Shown here: piece after piece, positions 1 to 5,329 of the stretch | Position numbering within the stretch: the first letter of the stretch is position 1 | Layout: each line of letters opens with the position of its first letter | The notes under the pieces: generated by a model | Told to the model about the DNA's origin: nothing | What the model saw: the letters and a program-made list of their open reading frames with translations, nothing else | Database searches by the model: none | DNA from: Treponema sp. | Lineage (GTDB): Bacteria; Spirochaetota; Spirochaetia; Treponematales; Breznakiellaceae | Assembly: GCA_031255875.1 (NCBI GenBank) | Contig: JAIRRR010000076.1 | Coordinates: forward strand, 1-5,329 | Length of the DNA: 5,329 nucleotides | Direction: 5' to 3' | Position numbers and translations under genes: made by a program

Positions 1-549
1 GTGCCCGTGCTTTCGCGGATCCCCGTCCTGGGCGGCCTCTTCAAAAACATGTACCCCTTCGAAATAGTAATACTGGTAATAGCCTTTATCGCCTGGTACC
101 TGCTCTACAAGACGCCCTACGGGCTCAGGCTGCGTTCCTGCGGGGAGAACCCCGCGAGCCTGGACGCGGCCGGCGGCGACGTGGCAAGGACCCGCCTGAG
201 CGCGGTCATGATCTGCGGGGCGCTGTCGGGCCTGGGGGGTATATTCCTCGCCTACTCCATTTCCGCCACCTTTTCGCCATCCATTTATCTGGGCTACGGA
301 TACCTGTCCATCGCGGCGCTTATCTTCGGCAACTGGAAAAAACTGCCCACCTTCGCGGTCTGCCTTTTCTTCGGTTTCGCCAAGTCGTCCGGCTACCAGC
401 TCTGCCTTTTCCTGGGCGTGTCGAGCAGCTTTTCCGATTTGCTCCTGGTCCTGCCCTATGTGCTGACCCTGCTGCTGCTCGTCTTCTTTTCCAAGCACAA
501 CCGCCCTCCAAAGGCGCTGGGGGAATTCTTTGACAAGGGCAAGCGGTAG
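1..549 (+). CDS. ABC transporter inner-membrane permease, RbsC/YufQ-like (BPD_transp_2), 5'-truncated
   Basis: C-terminal 182 residues of a permease subunit that would move a substrate across the cytoplasmic membrane together with an ATPase, a partner permease and a binding lipoprotein. Hydrophobic segments lie at about residues 20-36, 68-86, 99-112, 115-138 and 146-163. Between the first two is the hydrophilic loop YKTPYGLRLRSCGENP (36-51) followed by DAAG (55-58), the signature of this permease family and the likely ATPase contact. The opening GTG is in frame but is not the real start: the first residues, with IPVLG, match an internal part of the family, and full proteins are roughly 300 residues, so about 120 are missing upstream. 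The sequence most resembles the second permease of purine-nucleoside/BMP-type systems (YufQ, treponemal Pnr), but sugar substrates cannot be excluded. The stop is TAG at 547-549. The family call is solid and the substrate is inference. Confidence 0.88.
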   Translation: MPVLSRIPVLGGLFKNMYPFEIVILVIAFIAWYLLYKTPYGLRLRSCGENPASLDAAGGDVARTRLSAVMICGALSGLGGIFLAYSISATFSPSIYLGYGYLSIAALIFGNWKKLPTFAVCLFFGFAKSSGYQLCLFLGVSSSFSDLLLVLPYVLTLLLLVFFSKHNRPPKALGEFFDKGKR

Positions 550-556
550 GCGCGTG

Positions 557-586
557 TTGCGCCCCGTTTAGCAAAACCGGTATAAT
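557..586 (+). promoter_or_regulatory. Sigma-70-type promoter for the EamA transporter gene
   Basis: A perfect -10 box, TATAAT (581-586), is preceded at 18 bp by a weak -35, TTGCGC (557-562). It lies in the 46-bp gap after the permease stop. The -10 ends only 9 nt before the ATG at 596. A normal start about 7 nt downstream of the -10 would therefore give a leader of about 3 nt. The 9 nt before the ATG contain no Shine-Dalgarno. The -10 is convincing; the -35 is marginal. Confidence 0.65.
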
Positions 587-595
587 GATCCCGCT

Positions 596-1570
596 ATGAG
601 GCATCCCAGGCGTAACTACCACCCCGCGCGGGAGGGTCCCCGGCGTTTCGGCCAGGGGGCCGTTTTTCTGTGCGCCGTTCTCTGGAGCACGAGCGGCCTG
701 TTCATCAAACTGGTAGACGCCCACCCCATGGTAATTTCCGGGGCGCGGAGTTTTTTCGCGGCCCTGGTTTTGCTGGCGTTCCGCGCCCTCTACCCGCCTT
801 ACCGCAAAAACGCGCCGGGCGGGCCGCCTTCCGGCCTTTCCGGGCAAGCAGGCACCCAGGCTGATGCCGCAGCGTTAAAGGAATTAGGCAGGGACCGTTT
901 TTTTACGCTGCTGGGCGGTTTAAGCTACGCCGCCACAATGATCCTGTTTGTAATAGCCAATAAGCTGACCTCGTCGGCAAACGCCATACTGCTTCAGTAC
1001 AGCGCCCCGGTTTGGGCGGCCCTTTTCGGCTGGGCTGTCGCCGGGGAAAGGCCCTTCCGGGAGCACTGGGGGGCCCTGGCCCTGGTACTTTTTGGGCTTT
1101 TTATTTTTTTCAGGGACGATCTGGGCGGGGGGAATATTCCGGGCGACATTATCGCCCTGGTTTCCGGCGTCTGCTTTGGCTTTAATTCTGCGGCCATGCG
1201 CATGATCAAGCGCGGCAATCCGGCGGATTCCATGCTGCTCGCCCACGTTGTCACCTTTGTTTTCTGCCTTCCCTTCTTCTTTTTCTACGCGCCCCGCCCC
1301 GATACTGCCATGGTCCTTTCGGTACTGTTCATGGGAACTATCCAGATTGGCGCGGCGTCCCAGCTTTTTTCCTACGGGATCAAGCGGGTCACTGCGGTCC
1401 AGGCCATGCTCACCGCCATGATAGAGCCGGTGCTGAACCCGGTATGGGTGCTTCTGGTTACCGGCGAGAAGCCCTCGGCGTCCGCGCTGATCGGGGGGGG
1501 CATCATCATTGCCGCCGTGGTCGGGTCGAGCCTGGCAGGGCGGAGGCGGGAGCGCGGGAAGGCGGCCTGA
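596..1570 (+). CDS. EamA/DMT-family membrane transporter (drug/metabolite exporter type)
   Basis: A 324-residue integral membrane protein with the ten-helix, two-repeat plan of the drug/metabolite transporter superfamily. Likely helices are at about 20-39, 46-65, 103-121, 126-148, 157-173, 182-200, 212-231, 237-256, 264-289 and 296-314. Family-typical stretches are LWSTSGLFIK in helix 1, SAPVWAALFGWAVAGERP (136-153) at the end of the first repeat, and the related VLNPVWVLLVTGEKPS (279-294) in the second. The start is firm: an in-frame TAG lies at 569-571, no other ATG/GTG/TTG follows before 596, and the next Met (45) would remove helix 1. The N-terminus is a basic cytoplasmic tail. An unusually long Gly/Pro/Ala-rich loop (about 70-99) separates helices 2 and 3. 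The substrate is unknown; such proteins usually export metabolites or amino acids. It has its own promoter, so co-transcription with the upstream permease gene is not required. The stop is TGA. Confidence 0.9.
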   Translation: MRHPRRNYHPAREGPRRFGQGAVFLCAVLWSTSGLFIKLVDAHPMVISGARSFFAALVLLAFRALYPPYRKNAPGGPPSGLSGQAGTQADAAALKELGRDRFFTLLGGLSYAATMILFVIANKLTSSANAILLQYSAPVWAALFGWAVAGERPFREHWGALALVLFGLFIFFRDDLGGGNIPGDIIALVSGVCFGFNSAAMRMIKRGNPADSMLLAHVVTFVFCLPFFFFYAPRPDTAMVLSVLFMGTIQIGAASQLFSYGIKRVTAVQAMLTAMIEPVLNPVWVLLVTGEKPSASALIGGGIIIAAVVGSSLAGRRRERGKAA

Positions 1571-1574
1571 GTCA

Positions 1575-1659
1575 GGGGGGTAGCGGAAGACTTGCTCCGG
1601 GCCGCAGGCCCTCCGCATGTCTTTATTAATGCGGGGCAAGGCCGGAGCGTAGGGGCGCC
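1575..1659 (+). repeat. G-rich intergenic repeat, copy 1 (long form, hairpin-bearing)
   Basis: Two conserved arms flank a variable centre. The left arm is GGGGGGTAGCGGAAGAC (1575-1591). The right arm is GGCCGGAGCGTAGGGGCGCC (1640-1659). Against copy 2, the left arms agree apart from one A/G change and one 1-nt indel, and the right arms agree at 18 of 20 positions. The centre can fold: GCTCCGG (1594-1600) pairs with CCGGAGC (1642-1648), and inside it CTCCGCAT (1611-1618) pairs with ATGCGGGG (1629-1636) around an A/T-rich 10-nt loop. A competing local hairpin is GGGCC-GCA-GGCCC (1599-1611). The repeat family is not identified. Confidence 0.6.
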
Positions 1660-1741
1660 GCAGCAATGCGCACGAGCCGGCGAGTGCGTTGTTTGCGCTT
1701 ATGTAACCTGGCGAACCCCCCAACCTATTGATTCACCACAT

Positions 1742-1790
1742 GGGGGGTAAGCGGAGGACCCGCAGAGCGGGGCCGTAGCGTAGGGGGGCC
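1742..1790 (+). repeat. G-rich intergenic repeat, copy 2 (short form)
   Basis: Same orientation as copy 1. The left arm is GGGGGGTAAGCGGAGGAC (1742-1759) and the right arm is GGCCGTAGCGTAGGGGGGCC (1771-1790). Here the arms are separated by only 11 nt, against 48 in copy 1. The centre folds as a tight hairpin, CCCGC-AGA-GCGGG (1759-1771), extended by GG/CC across an A-G mismatch. Shared arms with centres that differ but still fold suggest that structure is kept while sequence drifts. Confidence 0.6.
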
Positions 1791-1856
1791 GGACAGCGGC
1801 CTGGTATGGTACGCGCCCGCAGTTTGGTAACAGGTCCCCCTTCCTTTGAGCTTTCC

Positions 1857-2939
1857 TTAGCGGATGAGCATGGCGTCCCCGTAACTGAAGAACCTGTAGC
1901 CGAGCCTTATTGCCTCGGCGTAGCTTTCCAGGATAAAGCTGCGGCCCGCGAAGGCTGCGGCCAGCATGAGCAGGGTTGAGCGGGGGGTGTGGAAATTCGT
2001 GAACAGCATGTCTACCGCCCTGAACGTGTAGCCGGGATAGATGAAGATCGAGGTGGCCCCGCCTCCCCGGCGCAGGGTTCGTGTTTTTTCGTCCCAGGCG
2101 GATTCCAGGGTGCGGACGCTGGTGGTCCCGACGGCGAGAATTTTTCTGCCTTCCCCTTTTGCCTTTTCAATCCGGGCCGCGGTTCCGTCGTCTATTGTGT
2201 AGACTTCCTCGTGCATGGTATGGTCCTGAATGTTTTCGGAGCGCACGGGGAGAAAGGTGCCGAGCCCTACGTGGAGCGTGACAAAGGCGCATTCCATGCC
2301 CAGCCTTTCAAGTTCCGAGAGGATTTCCCGCGTAAAGTGGAGCCCGGCGGTCGGCGCGGCGGCGGATCCGGTAACGGCGGCGTAAACGGTCTGGTAGCGG
2401 TCGCTGTCGTCCGGGGTGTCCCCGCGCCTGATATAGGGCGGGAGCGGGACGCGGCCGTGGATGTCGAGCCAGTCGTCGCCGACAGGCTCGTCGAAAACAA
2501 GCGCGCGCCGCTCGGCCTCGCCGCCGGCAAGTTCCGCCCCCATGCCGCCGCCGAAGAGGTAGCGGGTCCCGGCGCGGCGGCGCTTTGATCGCCTGACCAG
2601 GGTTTCCCAGAACCGGCTTTGCCCGCTTTGCCGGCCCTGCCCGCCGCTTTCCCCGGAAAAGCCCGGAGGCGCGGCGGGGAGTCTGCCGAGGAGCAGGAAT
2701 TCCGCCTGCGCCCCGGTCCGCTCCGACACGCCCAAAAGCCGGGCCTTGCGCACCCGGGAATTGTTGAACACCAGCAGGGTCCCAGGTTCCAGAAGCCGGG
2801 GCAGTTCCGGGGCGCTGTGGTGGCTTAGGGTGCGGGAGGCGCGGTCCAGCGCCATGAGCCGGCTCTCGCCCCGTTTTTCGGGGGGAGTCTGGGCGATGAG
2901 GCGTTCCGGCAGTTCAAAGGAAAAATCGCTGGCCTTCAT
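1857..2939 (-). CDS. queA: S-adenosylmethionine:tRNA ribosyltransferase-isomerase QueA
   Basis: Cytoplasmic enzyme of queuosine synthesis. It transfers and isomerises the ribosyl part of S-adenosylmethionine onto preQ1 at the tRNA wobble position, giving epoxyqueuosine. The 360 residues compare with about 340-360 for the family. Recognisable blocks in order are DFSFELPERLIAQ (5-17), VFNNSRVRKARL (57-68), GRVPLPPYI (162-170), DRYQTVYA (180-187), GSAAAPTAGLHFT (191-203), VTLHVGLGTF (220-229), MHEE (242-245), AVGTTSVRTLES (269-280), TNFHTPRSTLLMLAAAF (314-330) and YRFFSYGDAMLI (348-359). The chosen start puts the conserved N-terminus in its usual place. Residues about 88-108 are a Gly/Ser/Gln-rich insertion, partly made by a 9-bp repeat. 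It is the last gene of the ruvAB operon, starting 9 nt after the ruvB stop. It has no visible Shine-Dalgarno, so translational coupling is likely. The stop is TAA. Confidence 0.97.
   Translation of the reverse strand: MKASDFSFELPERLIAQTPPEKRGESRLMALDRASRTLSHHSAPELPRLLEPGTLLVFNNSRVRKARLLGVSERTGAQAEFLLLGRLPAAPPGFSGESGGQGRQSGQSRFWETLVRRSKRRRAGTRYLFGGGMGAELAGGEAERRALVFDEPVGDDWLDIHGRVPLPPYIRRGDTPDDSDRYQTVYAAVTGSAAAPTAGLHFTREILSELERLGMECAFVTLHVGLGTFLPVRSENIQDHTMHEEVYTIDDGTAARIEKAKGEGRKILAVGTTSVRTLESAWDEKTRTLRRGGGATSIFIYPGYTFRAVDMLFTNFHTPRSTLLMLAAAFAGRSFILESYAEAIRLGYRFFSYGDAMLIR
2616..2642 (-). repeat. 9-bp tandem repeat within queA (three units)
   Basis: Read on the coding strand, three successive 9-nt units GGGCAGGGC, CGGCAAAGC and GGGCAAAGC encode GQG-RQS-GQS (QueA residues 100-108). 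The units keep the reading frame. They lie inside an insertion between conserved family blocks, so the protein has probably tolerated repeat expansion here. Confidence 0.6.
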
Positions 2940-2948
2940 TGCCGCGCG

Positions 2949-4061
2949 CTAAAAGAGGCTCGCCTCGCCGCCGGGAGTCCGGCCGCTTTGCAGGTGCTTG
3001 TACGCCAGGGAGCTGGCCACCCTGCCGCGCGGCGTCCGCTGGAGCAGCCCGGACTGGATGAGGTACGGCTCGTAGTAATCCTCCAGGGTATCCACCGCCT
3101 CCCCCACGGAAATGGCCAGGGTTTCCGCGCCCACGGGCCCGCCGTTAAAGCGGTTGATGATGACGGCAAGTATTTCCCGGTCGTGTTTTTCCAGCCCGAG
3201 CGAATCGATTTCAAGCCGCCTGAGGCCCTCTTTTACCACGGCATGGGTAATCGATGGCGCCTTTTCCACCTGGGCGAAATCCCTCATGCGCCGCAGAAGC
3301 CGGTTGGCTACCCTCGGCGTTCCCCGCGAAGAAACGGCGAGCAACGAGGCCGCCTCGCCGTCAATGCTGACGCGCAGTATTCCGGCCGAGCGGCGCACTA
3401 TCGCCTCCATGTCCGCCTGCCCGTAAAAGGAAAAACGGCAGCTGATGCCGAAGCGGCTTACCAGGGGGCTGGCCACGTTCCCCGCCTTGGTCGTGGCCCC
3501 GACCAGGGTGAAGCGGGGGATGGCTATTCTGAGCGTCCTGGCCCCCGGCCCCTGGCCGATGACCCAGTCCAGCTCGTAATCTTCCATGGCGATGTAGAGC
3601 ATTTCCTCGATCACGGGCTTGAGCCGGTGTATTTCGTCGATAAAAAAGACATCCTTTTCCTTGAGCTTGGTCAGAATCCCCACCAGGTCCTTGGGCTTGT
3701 CCAGGGCCGGCGCGGAAGTCATGGTCATGTCGGTCCCAAGCTCGTTCGCCACCACCTGGGCCAGGGTTGTTTTCCCAAGCCCCGGCGGGCCTATAAGGAA
3801 AAGGTGGTCCAGGCTTTCGTTCCGCTCGCGGGCTGCGGCGATAAATACCGAGAGGTTTTTCTTCATCGAATCCTGGCCGAGGAATTCCCCGAGCTTCCGG
3901 GGGCGCAGGGAAAAATCCCTGTCGTCGTCCTGAAAACGCCGCTCCGGGCGCACAATGCCGGAACCTCCCGCGCCTTCCCCGGATGCCCCGCCCTGCACGG
4001 GGAGGCCGCTTCCCGGGGAAAAACTGTTTCCCCCGGCCCTGCCCGTTTCCGCTTTTTCCAT
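2949..4061 (-). CDS. ruvB: Holliday junction branch-migration DNA helicase RuvB
   Basis: AAA+ motor that, as hexameric rings on RuvA-bound Holliday junctions, pumps DNA through the junction in recombinational repair. The 370 residues carry Walker A GPPGLGKT (91-98), Walker B with DEIH (142-145), the GATT sensor region (188-191), an arginine-finger segment SPLVSRFG with R203, sensor 2 [13 protein letters not shown] (246-258), and a winged-helix end with [10 protein letters not shown] (307-316) and QRTPRGR (341-347). The conserved LRP motif begins at residue 52, against about 23 in E. coli. The N-terminus thus carries roughly 30 extra Gly/Ser-rich residues (about 7-36). The ATG at 4061 is supported by a Shine-Dalgarno. 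The gene starts 30 nt after the ruvA stop and ends with TAG 9 nt before queA. All key ATPase residues are present. Confidence 0.98.
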   Translation of the reverse strand: MEKAETGRAGGNSFSPGSGLPVQGGASGEGAGGSGIVRPERRFQDDDRDFSLRPRKLGEFLGQDSMKKNLSVFIAAARERNESLDHLFLIGPPGLGKTTLAQVVANELGTDMTMTSAPALDKPKDLVGILTKLKEKDVFFIDEIHRLKPVIEEMLYIAMEDYELDWVIGQGPGARTLRIAIPRFTLVGATTKAGNVASPLVSRFGISCRFSFYGQADMEAIVRRSAGILRVSIDGEAASLLAVSSRGTPRVANRLLRRMRDFAQVEKAPSITHAVVKEGLRRLEIDSLGLEKHDREILAVIINRFNGGPVGAETLAISVGEAVDTLEDYYEPYLIQSGLLQRTPRGRVASSLAYKHLQSGRTPGGEASLF

Positions 4062-4073
4062 AATAAACGCCGG

Positions 4074-4079
4074 CTCCTT
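4074..4079 (-). promoter_or_regulatory. Shine-Dalgarno of ruvB
   Basis: AAGGAG on the minus strand lies in the 30-nt gap between ruvA and ruvB, 12 nt before the ruvB ATG. The spacing is slightly long but usable. It shows that this genome uses Shine-Dalgarno initiation inside operons, in contrast to the genes that sit directly behind promoters in this window. Confidence 0.65.
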
Positions 4080-4091
4080 TCCGCGCGGCTT

Positions 4092-4685
4092 CTAGAGCCC
4101 GCTCAGATAAACAATGGCCTGCCTGAAAAGCCGCTGTTCCTTTTCGGCTGGGTCCAGGCCCGGCTCCAGGCCCTCCTCGGCGCGGGCAAGCGCGGACACG
4201 GCGGCCCGGCGGTCGTAGCCCATGCCGGCCAAAGCCTCCGCCAGCTCGTCGTAGGCCGATGCCGCCGGGGAGGCCGCCCGGGAAACGGCGAGCTTGCCCT
4301 TGAGGGCGAGGATCATCTTCTGGGCGGTCTTTTTCCCCAGCCCCGGCACCGCCTCAAGCCGGCCCAGGTCCTCGTTTTCCAGGGCCTTTTCCAGCTCCTC
4401 CTGGCTTATGCCGCCCATGATCTTGAGCGCGCCCCTGGGGCCTATCCCCTCGACCTTGAGCAGCTCCAGGAAGATGCGCCGGCCGGATTCGTCGGCAAAG
4501 CCGTAGAGCTTCATCTGATCCTCGCGGTGGTAAAGCCAGAGAAAGGCCCTGCCCTCTTCCCCGGCCGGGGGAAAGCGGTTCAAATCGGTACCCGGCACCG
4601 TAATGTCCCACTCGACGCCGCCGGTTAAAATACGCAGGGTTTCGGGGAGTTTTTCGGTGACGGTCCCCCGGATGCTGTTGAACAT
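4092..4685 (-). CDS. ruvA: Holliday junction branch-migration protein RuvA
   Basis: Junction-binding partner of RuvB. Its tetramers hold the four-way junction flat and load the RuvB rings. The 197 residues match the usual length of about 190-205. An N-terminal OB-fold domain (about 1-63) ends in the typical REDQMKLYGF (54-63). Two helix-hairpin-helix DNA-binding motifs follow: LLKVEGIGPRGALKIMG (75-91) and LEAVPGLGKKTAQKMI (110-125). After a flexible Ala/Ser linker (about 133-144) comes the C-terminal helical domain (about 145-197), which contacts RuvB. It is the first gene of the ruvA-ruvB-queA operon. The ATG at 4685 lies only 6 nt after a strong -10 box and has no Shine-Dalgarno, so the message is probably leaderless. 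No ruvC is adjacent; the next gene is divergent. Confidence 0.97.
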   Translation of the reverse strand: MFNSIRGTVTEKLPETLRILTGGVEWDITVPGTDLNRFPPAGEEGRAFLWLYHREDQMKLYGFADESGRRIFLELLKVEGIGPRGALKIMGGISQEELEKALENEDLGRLEAVPGLGKKTAQKMILALKGKLAVSRAASPAASAYDELAEALAGMGYDRRAAVSALARAEEGLEPGLDPAEKEQRLFRQAIVYLSGL

Positions 4686-4691
4686 GGGGCG

Positions 4692-4719
4692 AGTATAGCA
4701 GAAAGCGGGGAATTGTAAA
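4692..4719 (-). promoter_or_regulatory. Promoter of the ruvA-ruvB-queA operon
   Basis: On the minus strand, TTTACA (4719-4714) and TATACT (4697-4692) are separated by 16 bp. Each matches the sigma-70 consensus at 5 of 6 positions. TGC directly before the -10 gives an extended -10. The -10 is followed by CGCCCC and then the ruvA ATG, so the expected transcription start falls on or within a base or two of the A at 4685. No LexA-like operator is recognisable around it. Confidence 0.7.
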
Positions 4720-4720
4720 A

Positions 4721-4736
4721 CACGCCGTCACGCCGT
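4721..4736. repeat. Tandem 8-bp repeat in the divergent promoter region
   Basis: CACGCCGT occurs twice head to tail, immediately upstream of the ruvA -35 box. It is followed by the overlapping palindromes CGGCCG (4737-4742) and GCCGGC (4739-4744). The position between two divergent promoters would suit a regulator site, but in DNA this GC-rich a chance origin is also possible. Confidence 0.35.
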
Positions 4737-4764
4737 CGGCCGGCAGAACAGGCTCAATGCCACT

Positions 4765-4792
4765 TTCAAAAAACCAGCGTTCAGGTTATGCT
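4765..4792 (+). promoter_or_regulatory. Possible promoter of the oxidoreductase gene
   Basis: TTCAAA (4765-4770), 16 bp, then TATGCT (4787-4792); each box matches consensus at 4 of 6. The -10 ends 9 nt before the ATG at 4802, so the predicted leader is about 3 nt. It is weaker than the other two promoters called here, but it has the same close spacing to the start codon. Confidence 0.4.
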
Positions 4793-4801
4793 TGAGTAGT
4801 T

Positions 4802-5329
4802 ATGGAAAAAATTGCGTTTATCGGGACAGGCGTTATGGGCCGCAGTATGGCTTCCCACATTCTTGAGGGGGGCTACCCGCTGGTTGTTTATAACCGCACC
4901 AGGGAAAAAGCGGAGGAACTTATCGGAAAGGGCGCGCAATGGGCGGATAATCCCGGGGAAGCGGCGTCCGGGGCCGGAATAGTTATCAGCATGGTGGGTT
5001 ATCCCAAAGACGTGGAAGCAATCTACCTTGCGCCCGGCGGTATCGTAGAACGGGCCGGACCGGGAACCCTGCTGATCGACATGACCACGTCGAGCCCCGC
5101 CCTGGCGCGGGAGATCGCCGAAAAGGCCGCGGCTGCGGGCATGGCGAGCCTTGACGCCCCGGTATCGGGCGGGGACCTGGGCGCGAGAAACGCCGCGCTC
5201 TCCATCATGACCGGCGGGGAAGAAGGGGCTTTCAACCGGGCGCTCCCGGTTTTCCGGCTCATGGGAAAGAACATAGTGCTCCAGGGCGGGCCGGGCGCGG
5301 GGCAGCACTGCAAGATGAGCAACCAGATA
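4802..5329 (+). CDS. NAD(P)-dependent oxidoreductase, 3-hydroxyisobutyrate dehydrogenase family, 3'-truncated
   Basis: The first 176 residues of a beta-hydroxyacid dehydrogenase; the frame is still open at the window end and family members have about 290 residues. The Rossmann domain begins MEKIAFIGTGVMG, with the GxGxMG dinucleotide loop at 8-13. After the second strand comes NRT (31-33), where Arg/Thr rather than an acidic residue suggests NADP(H) preference. The substrate signature DAPVSGG is at 118-124. GPGAGQHCKMSNQ (163-175) contains the catalytic lysine, K171. The family oxidises or reduces 3-hydroxyacids such as 3-hydroxyisobutyrate, tartronate semialdehyde or gamma-hydroxybutyrate; the exact substrate cannot be told from this part. 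The start is forced: an in-frame TGA at 4793-4795 leaves only the ATG at 4802, and the next Met (12) lies inside the nucleotide loop. No Shine-Dalgarno is visible. It is transcribed divergently from ruvA across 116 bp. Confidence 0.93.
   Translation, partial: MEKIAFIGTGVMGRSMASHILEGGYPLVVYNRTREKAEELIGKGAQWADNPGEAASGAGIVISMVGYPKDVEAIYLAPGGIVERAGPGTLLIDMTTSSPALAREIAEKAAAAGMASLDAPVSGGDLGARNAALSIMTGGEEGAFNRALPVFRLMGKNIVLQGGPGAGQHCKMSNQI

Larger units (their letters stand above)
1571..1856. other. Convergent intergenic spacer with repeats and hairpins, no gene seen
   Basis: These 286 bp lie between the ends of two convergent genes. I see no credible coding frame, tRNA or rRNA here. The spacer contains two copies of a G-rich repeat (listed separately) and several inverted repeats. 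One of these is CCCCCCA (1716-1722) with TGGGGGG (1741-1747) around an 18-nt loop. Another is GGCCG (1787-1791) with CGGCC (1797-1801) around 5 nt. None is followed by a U-tract on either strand, so they are not canonical intrinsic terminators, though they may still mark the shared 3' region. Confidence 0.75.

Noticed and set aside
1..3. GTG at the first base as the true start of the permease gene
   Set aside because: The encoded sequence begins in the middle of the permease family and lacks the N-terminal helices, so the gene runs in from outside the window.
320..847. A minus-strand open frame spanning the permease end and the EamA start
   Set aside because: It crosses two real plus-strand genes and the EamA promoter, and its composition is that of a GC-rich shadow.
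920..1723. A 267-codon minus-strand open frame over the EamA gene
   Set aside because: It is antisense to a clear ten-helix transporter. Its product is low-complexity, with no motif and no supporting start signal.
1571..1856. Rho-independent terminators or a small RNA gene in the convergent spacer
   Set aside because: Hairpins are present but none is followed by a U-tract, and no promoter-like pair or known RNA fold could be recognised.
1989..2588. A 199-codon plus-strand open frame over queA
   Set aside because: It is a complementary-strand shadow of highly conserved QueA blocks with no domain of its own.
4062..4064. ATT as an alternative ruvB start, closer to the Shine-Dalgarno
   Set aside because: ATT is a very rare start codon, and the adjacent ATG at 4061 with a 12-nt spacing is acceptable.
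2988..4628. A 546-codon open frame on the plus strand across ruvB and ruvA
   Set aside because: It lies wholly antisense to two unmistakable genes, has no recognisable domain, and has the Arg/Gly/Pro/His-rich make-up expected from the complement of GC-rich codons.
4686..4801. LexA/SOS operator controlling ruvAB
   Set aside because: I looked for CTGT-N8-ACAG, the Gram-positive GAAC/GTTC box and a TTTG-N5-CAAA box. None is present with correct spacing.
4781..5308. Minus-strand open frames opposite the oxidoreductase
   Set aside because: The plus strand carries the GTGVMG, DAPVSGG and catalytic-lysine motifs, and the opposite frames show nothing recognisable.

Overview
This is ordinary chromosomal DNA of a GC-rich bacterium. 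Five protein genes are recognisable, two of them cut by the window edges, and coding density is high. The gene families do not fix the taxon. The RuvB core, with its [12 protein letters not shown] stretch, and a permease resembling the nucleoside/BMP-type ABC systems common in spirochaetes suggest a high-GC spirochaete, perhaps a Treponema relative. That is a tentative inference made without a database search.

Left part, plus strand: the 3' end of an ABC transporter permease of the RbsC/YufQ type (1-549), then a ten-helix EamA/DMT exporter (596-1570). The exporter has its own perfect TATAAT box in the 46-bp gap. A 286-bp spacer (1571-1856) separates it from the convergent gene queA. No gene is visible in that spacer. 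It holds two diverged copies of a G-rich, hairpin-forming intergenic repeat and a further C6A/TG6 inverted repeat.

Middle part, minus strand: a compact operon ruvA-ruvB-queA (4685 down to 1857) with gaps of 30 and 9 nt. RuvA and RuvB form the Holliday-junction branch-migration motor. QueA makes epoxyqueuosine in tRNA. This grouping is a common genomic neighbourhood with no known mechanistic link. ruvC is not in the window.

Right part, plus strand: a 116-bp divergent promoter region, then the 5' part of a 3-hydroxyisobutyrate dehydrogenase-family NAD(P)-dependent oxidoreductase (4802 to the window end). It includes the nucleotide-binding motif and the catalytic lysine.

No new multigene system is visible. 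The most interesting signals are three. First, all three genes with visible promoters have the -10 box only 6-9 nt before the ATG and no Shine-Dalgarno, which predicts leaderless or nearly leaderless mRNAs. The operon-internal ruvB, by contrast, has a good Shine-Dalgarno. Second, there is the duplicated intergenic repeat. Third, Gly/Ser/Pro/Gln-rich expansions occur in three otherwise conserved proteins, and the one in QueA is encoded by a 9-bp tandem repeat.
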